A DNA stretch of 64,000 nt, taken from Hyaloraphidium curvatum. Lineage: Eukaryota; Monoblepharomycota; Hyaloraphidiomycetes; Hyaloraphidiales; Hyaloraphidiaceae. Of the stretch, positions 55,976-64,000 are shown piece after piece (the first letter of the stretch is position 1; each line of letters opens with the position of its first letter). Position numbers and translations under genes: made by a program. The notes beneath the pieces are model-generated. The model saw nothing but the letters and a program-made list of their open reading frames with translations, made no database searches and was not told where the DNA came from. The stretch spans positions 496,001 through 560,000 of the forward strand of contig JAIVFI010000008.1 in NCBI GenBank assembly GCA_025558095.1, written 5' to 3'.

Positions 55976-57238
55976 TCACCAGGGTTGGTATCTCCTTCCC
56001 CGCCACGGCCTGCCCGGTTCCGTCGAACCCCGCCCAATCACATGAAACAAGACGTTGTTGAGCTCCCACAACGCAAAGTACCGGCACCAATTCAAGCGTT
56101 GCAGTGGGTGGATCGGCTGGGTGTCATCGACAAACGTCTGGCGGTAATCGATGAGGTCTTGGAAAGAACGCGCCAACCCAATGATTCCCTCCGCGAACCC
56201 CGGTTTGTTGCCGTCGCGCTCCAGGAGCATCTCGGCCAAGGACTGCACCACCATCGGGTGCATGCCATCCTTGATAGCGCGATCCATGCGTTCTGGAATC
56301 AGTCGTCGCAGGCCCAACTTGCCCGCGTCTCGGATTTGGCTCCACATGATCGACGCAAACGTCTGAGTGGTGCTCCGGTCAAAGAGCTTCAAAACCCAAT
56401 CATCGCAGTAGGATTGCTTGTAACGAAGCCAAGGATTCCACGAGCTGACGTCGAACTCGGTGTTTTTGAGGGCCAAGTACGCTTTCCACTTGGTTTTGGC
56501 AGACCTGCCGAGTTCCGACTTGTAATGGTCACAGAGGACCTCTGCTTCACGCCCCCCCACGTTGGCCAGATCGAAGCAAAGAATGGAAGACGGTGCCACC
56601 AAAGCCAGGATGTCGCGTAGGTTCGGTTCCAACACCGCGTCGTCCTCCTCTTCCTGCTCGAACACGCGCACGACGGCGACTTTGTTTCTCAACGCAGCGA
56701 GTCCCAGGGTCGCGCCCGACGCTTTCGAGGCCATTGCGCGATGGTACAGGTCCGTTCCGCCCGTCCGAAACAGAAAGAGCAAGTGGTTGGTGGATATCAC
56801 GTCGACCCCACGTGGAATCGCGCGATTCGCCAATTCCAACCACAAATGGGTCAATTCGCGCGTCGAAGCACGTCGAAAGTCCGCTTTTGTGCCGGCAATG
56901 GCCACATCGAGCAGTTCGTTGTGGGAAAGCACGTCGCGGATCTCGTTTCGCTGAAATACACGTCTTGCCATCTCCAGATTGCCAGTATCGTGAAGCCAGG
57001 ACGATTCGCCTCTCAGTGCGTCGCTGGTGAGATGAAAAAGGCGGTGTGCCGCTTCCTCGGTCCCGTAACGCAATATAAAAGCGTCTGCCCTCGCCGAGGA
57101 GTCGAAGATCTCCTTCAGCGCGCGACACGCGATGGAGAGCTTCCACGCGTCAGTGGGCGCCAAAGACGCAGATACGCGAACGAGCAATTCCGGGGCGAGT
57201 GAGGTAATGGGGAAGAATTCGTCTCCCGGCGCGGCCAT
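55976..57238 (-). CDS. F-box-like protein, paralogue of 28461-29660 (420 aa)
   Basis: ITSLAPELLVRVSASLAPTD is an F-box-like start. Shared blocks with the 28461 protein include FILRYGTEEAAHRLFHLTSD (FVARYGKEGAARKLHWLTHD there), the GNLEMARRVF segment and IPERMDRAIKDGMHP. Start 57238 is chosen over 57286 because it opens the conserved region. A TTTAAA element lies about 60 nt upstream, but the 14-bp unit array is missing. It is intact while all genes to its left in this tract are damaged. Probable ubiquitin-ligase adaptor (family inference). Confidence 0.7.
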   Translation of the reverse strand: MAAPGDEFFPITSLAPELLVRVSASLAPTDAWKLSIACRALKEIFDSSARADAFILRYGTEEAAHRLFHLTSDALRGESSWLHDTGNLEMARRVFQRNEIRDVLSHNELLDVAIAGTKADFRRASTRELTHLWLELANRAIPRGVDVISTNHLLFLFRTGGTDLYHRAMASKASGATLGLAALRNKVAVVRVFEQEEEDDAVLEPNLRDILALVAPSSILCFDLANVGGREAEVLCDHYKSELGRSAKTKWKAYLALKNTEFDVSSWNPWLRYKQSYCDDWVLKLFDRSTTQTFASIMWSQIRDAGKLGLRRLIPERMDRAIKDGMHPMVVQSLAEMLLERDGNKPGFAEGIIGLARSFQDLIDYRQTFVDDTQPIHPLQRLNWCRYFALWELNNVLFHVIGRGSTEPGRPWRGRRYQPW

Positions 57239-57309
57239 CGTGTTGGAATTGGTGGGGAGAGATGAGAACCGACTCCCCCACAACAAATCCCGAACCGCCT
57301 TTAAATCTC

Positions 57310-58052
57310 AACTCTCCTCTCGTGACTTGTAATGACTTCACCCTCGACGCTCAGAGAACTCGATCAGATCCCGCCGCCGACTCAGCAGCGCTTCTTTCGC
57401 GCCCAAACGACCCGCATTTGCCGGCCGCCAGCTGCCAACTATGCGCGGCGCAATCACAAACTATGCATCTTTCAATCACCAACACTATGCGCCGAATATT
57501 TCTATGCGCCCTTCAATACCCAACATTGCGCGAATCGATCCCATGCACTGGGGCTACGTCTTCCCCACGCCCCATAGCCACTCCAACAGGATCTGGGCAT
57601 GGTGATTGAGGACGAGGAGGATCAGGAGAGGATGGTCAGCTTGCTAGCTTTGTTCTTTGCCACTTTGCAGACGACACCACTTTAATCTCGAAGACGGTAT
57701 ACTGGCCAGTGATCGCATACAGATAAGCCAGGGAGGTATATTTGGGCTGATGAATGACAGCACGAAGGGCCATGCATGTCACTTTGTCCCTGGTGCTTTC
57801 CAAGGGACCCTCTGACTCCTCTGCTGTGTTGTCAGGAACCCAGGGGCCAGCTGGGCCCTAGGTGGGACTGCACAGCATCGAGGCGGCTGGATGTCTCTGT
57901 ACACAGTGAGAAGCAGTGGGGGTACATGGTGTTTGGGCGGCCCCCATGCTCTCCCTAACCAACCCATGGCTAGACCATCTCCCAAGGCCCGTCCTGACAT
58001 CCTTTCAATCAGTCCTTTCAATTATATGCACCTTAGAGACGTCTGTCTCAGT
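57310..58052. other. Intergenic, no gene recognised; right-hand virus-host junction expected here
   Basis: Short frames only. Composition changes from the G/C-rich virus-like tract to a CA/TG-richer region near 57.6 kb. No inverted repeat or target duplication was found by eye. Confidence 0.4.
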
Positions 58053-61000
58053 CTATAGTGTCAGCCGGTACACTCTGAAACTGCAGTCATCCCCAACAGA
58101 AGCCAACCGCAAGCTAGTTACATCATTTTCGTCCCTGGAATCAGAAGGCTTGAACCGCAGCATCTTCACCATCCCAGAATGCAACATACTGGCATGTGCA
58201 AGAGTGAGCTGTAAAGCATTTGTTCGTCCATAAAGTGCCTGCAACGCACCTCTCGTGAATGCAAAGCAAACAAGACCAGTTGAGTCCATCACCAGCACAT
58301 CCATGAAGTACAATCTTGCCGTCTTCAAGACCAGATGCAAGAATGTACCTATGAAGGCAATCAGGAAGGTTGAGCATGGCCAAAAGAACCAACGTAACCC
58401 ACCTTTGCTTGCCAGTCAGGCATGGTGCAAAGTCAACAGACATAACTGGGACTTCAGCAGTGATGGTAAAGACGGGTTCTGCATCAGGTGATTGCCTACA
58501 AAGGCTTGTCTGCCAAATCTTGACCTACAATGGGTTTAGGAACTGCAAACCTTCCATCTCAAAGGACACTCACTGTTTTGTCCCTTGAGGCTGTAGCAAA
58601 GAACACATTGTCATGTGACCATCTTGCATCCCAGATTATGCGGCTGTGTGCCTTTCCTTTGTGCACAACAGTTCGAAATCTGCCATCTGCATCTCTTTCA
58701 CAGAGTGCCCATGAACGGTCCCTGCTGACCGTGAGAAGAAGTGCATTGTCAGGCGAGAAGCTCATTGATGTCACGGTCAGGGAGTGCAGTACAAGAGGTG
58801 CTTGGAGCTCTGTCCACTGCATGGTATCCCAAAAGCGCAAAGATGCATGCTCTGGCTGCGTTGCCTGCTCTCTGGTCAACAGACACAAATGACTTCCGTG
58901 GCATCCAAACCTACCCTGCTTGCAGAAACAAGCACTTTGCCATCCTGGCTGGCAGTTAGGGCTGCAATCTCGTAACCGTGCCCATATCTGGTGACAACAT
59001 TTGGGTTAGACACGGGGAAGACCAACGACAAGGACCTACAGTTTGTTGAGCTCAGGCCACAAGGTCTGCTGCTGCAGCTCTTCATCCAGAGGAGGGATAG
59101 ACAGGCTGATGGAGCCGGATGATCCTGAATGCATACACCGCGTCACTGCCAAGTTGCTGCACAAGGCTCGCAAAACGTACCATCCATGACTGTCTTGTTT
59201 GAAAGACCGAGAGCAGGCAGGGCGGTCTGACCAAAGCTTCCAGAAAGGGAAACTCGAGCCTAATCAAAAGATCAGAATCCATAGGAAGCACGAGTCCACG
59301 AACATTACATTGCTTGATTGCTGATCTTGCAAAGCTGAACACAGGGCCTCAAAGAGCGGGGGGGCTTCAAAGATGCGCACCAGCTAGGAATCTCGTCAGT
59401 GCTGTCCAGCAGCAACACGCAATGAGCCCTTGCCTTCTCCTCTGCCCCGCTGGCGTAGATGCTGCCTCTAACAACTGCGCAACATGACAGGTCATACCCA
59501 TGCACTTGTGGACGGCTTAGTTCCACCCAAGGCCCCACATCATGCAGAGGCACAAAGATGCGAGATGTTTGATCATCTCTGATCAAGGAAGTGATGAGCA
59601 TGGCACAGTGAACTTACTTACTTCTGGTACACTTACCCACATGTCAAGACAAAGCTCCCTGAAGGGTGCCATGCCAGAGACTGCACGGGTCTGAAATGCC
59701 CTGTAAGACCGGGAGCCGGCACCCAATCCTGGCCTTCGGCTGTCGCCAAGCATCGCCAAATGTGCAAAGACCCATTGTGTCCACTTGCAATGATTGCTTT
59801 TCCGGAAGGGTCTACAATGCCTCCTGAAAAGCTGTAGCTCGAAGCGCCTCCAACTGTCCCAAGCCGGGCCTGCAAGCACCAAAAGGTGCATAAGCAACAG
59901 GTGAAGGTGTGCCACAAGACGTCACTCACCAAGCAGATCCATTTGCGCTCAGCTCCTCCATCGGGCATCCACAACGATAAAGTCTTGTCAGCAGAAACGG
60001 AAAGCAACGTCGGGAATTCATCTGCCGAACCTAGAAAGAGTAAGCTCCACAACAGCATCATTATCAGCACACCAACCACGCATCCAGGATACGTTAAGCA
60101 CCCAATCATCGTGAGCAGCAAGAACAGTCTCCAAAGACACGGCGTAGCTGGCGTTGTGAAGGCTGAGGTCAGAGACGTGACCGAGCCGTTGGAGGTTCCC
60201 TTACCTCTGGGCCGCAACTTGAAGCCTCATCATTTTCGTATCCACGAAACGCTCCCCTTGCATTTCCTCTTCGGGCTCTTCTTCTGCAAAAGCCCCCGGG
60301 GCCTGACGCTCCTCCATTGCATCGAGATCGTCATCGGCATTCCCGTCTCCTTGAGTGCCCGCCACGATGTTTCCGGTATTGACCAGCTTCCAAACGCGAA
60401 TGTACCTGTCCTGTGATGCCGATGCCAGGTACGTTGCATCCAATCCGTGGTAGAAGGCGACCCCTCGAACCCAATCAAGATGCCCGCCGAAGGCAAGCTG
60501 ATGAACAACCTTGCCGTCCTCTCGCTCCACCCACAAGTGCACCTTCTTGTCCGTGCTGCCGGCCGCGACAACCGCCTCTGAGGCAAAGGTCCTCGGTACT
60601 AAGTCTTTCCGCGCGGCGCAGCGACGTACTGTTCTCCCCCCCCAGGTGTGCCACCGAGAGTGAAAGACTGTAGGCCCCCTTCTGGAATTCAGAATGAACG
60701 CAAAGTGCCTCCCCTGATACATCATGCGTTGAGGCGAACGAGGCGGTGTGCGGCCGGTCACGCCTAGCGTACCTGACTTTGTCAACTTCCAAAACAGCAG
60801 CGTCCCCATGGAATCACAGCTCGCAAACGTCACAGCCTCGGAGCCATCGGTCGCGCTCGTGGACACTCCAATCGAAATGACGCTAGCCGGATGGTTGCCC
60901 AGCGTTTGGAGGCATTGCCACTTCACGCCCTAACGTTGACAGGTCGCCAGTCAGCGCATCGGTGCACTGACGCGAGCCCTCCCATAAGGAGCTCGTGATT

Positions 61001-61395
61001 GCTACCCACTTGCTTGGTGGATGCCACGCTCCATATTCGCACGGTTCGATCGGCGGAGCCGGAGACCAGGAGATTCGGCCCGCCTGCACCAGCTCTGGTG
61101 AACGATTGATCCTGCCGGTGCTTCCCAGAGACATACCCGAGCGCTTCAGCCACGCCACGCAGTTCACACGGGCTGAATGGCCACGTAGAGTGGCGACTAC
61201 GCCCCGCTGCGGAGTTGCCTTCGGCATGGTGGGTCTTGGTCCGCAGAGGTTCGCTTCGCACCGTCCCACCTCCGGGTACCAAAGGGCGATCAGACAGTTG
61301 GCCGCATAGGCAACGAGATCGTCCGGGCCCCAGGCAATCCCGGAAGTGACAGCGTTGGCCCCGACGCACAGCCCTTCCAACGATGCCGTGACCAT
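58053..61395 (-). CDS. ELP2: Elongator complex subunit 2 (ELP2), multi-exon
   Basis: WD40 segments in the order of ELP2 run leftward from ATG 61395: VGANAVTSGIAWGPDDLVAY, HSARVNCVAW, SGSADRTVRIW, then the HLDWVRGVAFYHG / LASASQDRYIRVW block (60203-60913), a small exon with LAAHDDWVLNVSW (about 60075-60166), SVSADKTLSLW, GHNGSLHIW, GHFRPVQSLAWHPSG, WVELSRPQVHGYDL, YGHGYEIAAL, HSLTVTSMSFSPDNALLLTVS, SRIIWDARWS and a final SVGDDCSFRVYRL. The RPQVHGYD and YGHGYEI motifs are diagnostic for ELP2. The protein forms two WD40 propellers in the Elongator complex that modifies wobble uridines of tRNA. At least eight introns, the first at 61084..61136 (53 nt). Host housekeeping gene. Confidence 0.9.
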
Positions 61396-62087
61396 CAGTT
61401 TGACGGCTCAGGGTGGGGGGGATCTGAGACGGAGCGTCTCAATAGCAGCAAGCAGCAAGAGGAGACCGTATGTCGTTCAAACTCTTTGGAGGGGGAAACC
61501 AAGCCCCTCCTGCTGCTCAGCAGCAGGCAAATCTGGCGGCGGTGGGCGTGGTGTAGGCCGGAAACATCTAGAGCACGGCATTGAGGTGGCGGCGTCTTCG
61601 AACAGGCGGAGCAGGAGCTGGAGATGGTAACGGACATGTTCAACAAGCGAGTGCCACTCCGATTGTCTCTGGGCTCGTGAGCTGACATGCCGTGCCACAC
61701 GTGCCAGAATCGTGGACACCTGCCATAAGAAGTGTATCCCGACGCCTTACCATGACTCGGAGCTGAACAAGGGGGAAGCAGGTTAGGGAAAGCGTTCGTG
61801 GGGAAGGACAAGAACTGATGCGAGCCTGCCCGGCCAGTGTGTATCGATCGATGTGTCGCGAAGGTGGGTTCCATGTGGTCGTTGACCGCTCCTGGTCCCT
61901 GAGCACGCGATCCTTAGTACTTTGCGGTCAATGCGGCGATCGGGGCGAAGCTGTCTAGCGCACAACAACGATGAGGCCAAGATGTGTGGCGTGTGGAGGT
62001 CCCCGAGGACACAGGAGCGATGGTGTCGATGGCCTTGAGTGGCAGGATTCGGCGAAAGGAGACTGTAGAGCACAAACACTACATCGC
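61396..62087. other. Intergenic, no gene recognised
   Basis: Separates the ELP2 start from the stop codon of the e-subunit gene on the same strand. Short frames without protein character. Confidence 0.5.
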
Positions 62088-62731
62088 CTACTTCTTCTTC
62101 GCCGGCTTGGCAGCAGACTTCTCCTGCTCGCCGAACTGCTTCTCCGCGTACGCAACCCTGGAAAGCGAACGATGTTAGCGAAGAGATTAGTAGCTAGGCC
62201 GGAGAGGACTAACCAGTCCTCCGGCGCGAAGCGGTAGCTTTCGGGGTCGATGATGACTGCAGATTGCGCTGCGATGAGACCGAGCGACGTTCGGAGTCCG
62301 CATCTCACGTACGTGGTGCCACGGCTTGCGCGAGCTCCCGGTCCTTCTGGGCCTGGTAGGCGATGTTCGCCTCCTCAATCAGAAGCTCGTACTCCTTCCG
62401 CTTCTCCGCCTCCGCACGCGTCTGCATTATGGCACGGCCCGTGAGCATTCAGGGAATGCCGCGCCGCCAGTCGCCTCCTCGCCTTTGCGAACGCCGTCAA
62501 CTCCTTCTGCTTGCCCCAGCCATAGTAAACGCCGTACGCCAATGCGCCCCAGCGCAGGTACTGGCGGGATGCGGCCGCCAATGGGGATGGGGGAGGGGAA
62601 AGGGCAGACGGGCCGAAGGAGGCCCAGAGCGAAGCATCGGGGCAGGGAAGCAGGCGCAGGTTGGGCGCGAGTTCGTGGAGCAATACGAGCACACCCACGT
62701 TGACGAGAGCGGGATTGATGGCCCCGCTCAT
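62088..62731 (-). CDS. Mitochondrial ATP synthase e subunit, five exons
   Basis: Exons connect from ATG 62731 (MSGAINPALVN) to YLRWGALAYGVYYGWGKQKE, the membrane segment with the G-x-x-x-G-like dimerisation pattern of subunit e. Then come TRAEAEKRKEYELLIEEANI, the coiled stem, then DPESYRFAPEDW and VAYAEKQFGEQEKSAAKPAK, giving about 110 residues, near the usual family size. Subunit e sits in the inner mitochondrial membrane at the dimer interface of F1Fo ATP synthase and helps shape cristae. The second intron appears to use a GC donor (AAG|GCGAGG). Head-to-head with GAA1, 56 bp apart. Family assignment rests on pattern and length. Confidence 0.65.
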
Positions 62732-62787
62732 GGCTGCAAGAAGGTGAGTGGAGGTGTGGGGTGGCGCGCCGCGTCGGCGGTATCATG

Positions 62788-64000
62788 CCGTCAGTCCTTT
62801 CTGAAATGTCGCGCCCCGATCTCGATGCGAAAGCGGCGATTGAAGCGCAGTATGCGAAGCAGGACGTCTTGCTGCGAAAACTGGCGCGATTTGTGTTGGG
62901 GCCCTGGGGTTGGATCTTGACTGCCGTCGGAGCAGCGTCTCTTGCGCTGCTTCCGCTCCCGGCACTCCAGAAGTCCACCTATGTGGACGAGAACGGCCTA
63001 TTGCCGGGCCAGGTGTGCACATGAAGCGGTACAGCGCACGAGCTACGTGGCCTGATTGGTGGCATGGCCCAGTTTGTCACCGATTTCTGTTCTCGGCAGC
63101 AGGAACGGTTTCGGCGCGTCCAGGTGGACCTCAAAGGACTAGATGGGCACGAGCAGTCAGTTCTATTGTGCTGTTTTACCGCCGGGGTCATTCATTTGCT
63201 CCAGCTTGCAGACGCGTTACATTCTGGACGCCTTCCGCGAGTTGCGCCTGGAGGCACACTCCTTGAGCGCAAGTTTCGGCGACCTGCAGAGACCAGACAA
63301 TGCGTCCAGCACGCGTGAAGAGACCGTCTACGCCGTGCTGAGAGCTCCGCGCGGCGATGGCACCGAGGCTCTCGTCACCTCGGTGGATCGAGACTGCCTC
63401 TCTGGCGGCAGTGAGTGCGGACGTGAATACCCGCAGGCGTATCTCACGCGGATGTGGGAAGCCAACTCTTTGGGCATCGCTTTGCTGATTGCTCTTGCAG
63501 CCAGCTCCAGCAGTAGGATCCAGCGTTGCACGATCGCTGTCCGTAACCTCATTCCCGCTTGGCAGGACGCTCTCACTGGTCCAAGGACCAAGTCTTCGCC
63601 ATCTTCGCCGGCGGGAGCCTCGGTGCCCAGCAGTGGCTTGATTCGTATCATCAGCTGACTGGTGAGTGCCGCGTTCTGCGTCTGTCGAACGTGGGACCAA
63701 GCTGTCTCTTCCAGGGCCGCCCCATCTATCGCTTCCTGCCCGCGCTGGGGCAATTCAGCAAGCGGTCCATTTGGATCTTTGTGGCGCAGGGGACTCTTTC
63801 ACGAGTCTTGAAGTGACTTACGGTAGGCCGAAGGCTGTGCGTTTTCGCGGTGGGCGGCCACCGACAGACTCGACAGAGGCTCTGAACGGTCAGCTGCCGA
63901 ATCAAGACATAGTCAATGCCGCGGTTGACAACGCCCGGTTTGAGGGCTTTCCCCTTCGTCTGGCCAACCGCGCTGGTCCGGATGCTCAGTCTGGCGACAA
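62788..64000 (+). CDS. GAA1: GPI transamidase subunit GAA1, 3' end beyond the window
   Basis: Exon one (from ATG 62788) has a membrane segment (FVLGPWGWILTAVGAASLAL) and the family motif TYVDENGLLPGQ, ending at a donor near 63013. Later exons give ETVYAVLRAPRGDGTEALV, NSLGIALLIALAA, SHWSKDQVFAIFAGGSLGAQ, WLDSYHQLT and ALNGQLPNQDIVN, each matching the order N-V-Y-G-I-L-R-A-P-R, A-K-D-I-x-F-L and L-N-G-Q-L-P-N-x-D in GAA1. GAA1 is an ER membrane protein of the complex that attaches GPI anchors to proteins. The multi-pass C-terminal region lies outside the window. Host gene with several short introns. Confidence 0.88.

Overview
The window looks like nuclear DNA of a eukaryote, most likely an early-diverging (zoosporic) fungus, with large tracts from an endogenised large dsDNA virus or virus-like element. 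The host evidence is a set of intron-containing housekeeping genes at the right end: Elongator subunit ELP2, the ATP synthase e subunit and the GPI-transamidase subunit GAA1. There is also a protein resembling the middle region of fungal transcription factors, and two large secreted Cys-rich proteins. The e subunit and the transcription-factor-like protein favour a fungus. This is inference; an amoebozoan is the main alternative.

Layout. About 1-15.3 kb is virus-like: a MULE-type transposase running off the left edge, unknown acidic proteins, a large membrane/coiled-coil protein, F-box-like proteins, and a complete 1423-aa AEP primase plus SF3 helicase, followed by a 115-bp repeat array. About 15.5-19.6 kb is host-like (fungal transcription-factor-like gene). 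About 19.7-34 kb is virus-like and dense: LRR-type F-box proteins, an EEP nuclease with a D5-like tail, unknown proteins, a kinesin-like motor, an 11-finger C2H2 protein and a tyrosine recombinase. At 34-37.6 kb lies a decayed second primase gene without its helicase core, bounded by inverted repeats. At 37.9-41.3 kb is a block with a third primase, a P-loop fragment and an RRP8-like methyltransferase. About 42.4-51 kb is host-like (secreted serine hydrolase, secreted beta-helix protein, F-box/LRR-like gene). About 51.2-57.3 kb is virus-like but decayed (glycosyltransferase, GIY-YIG-like nuclease and recombinase fragments), ending in an F-box gene that is a clear paralogue of the one at 28.5-29.7 kb. 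From 58 kb to the end is host.

Two features tie the virus-like genes together. Between 6 and 34 kb, most promoter regions hold a tandem array of a 14-bp unit, GTGACACTTTCATG or variants, placed just upstream of a TATA-like box and often shared by divergent genes. A second family, hairpin-forming inverted repeats of about 50 bp per arm, clusters at 6.1-6.7 kb and on both sides of the kinesin gene. Several virus-like genes carry GT-AG introns of 52-58 nt, the same size as introns in the host genes (53-64 nt), so they appear adapted to host splicing. Coordinates of exons and frameshifts come from reading the sequence by eye; no alignment or database search was run.
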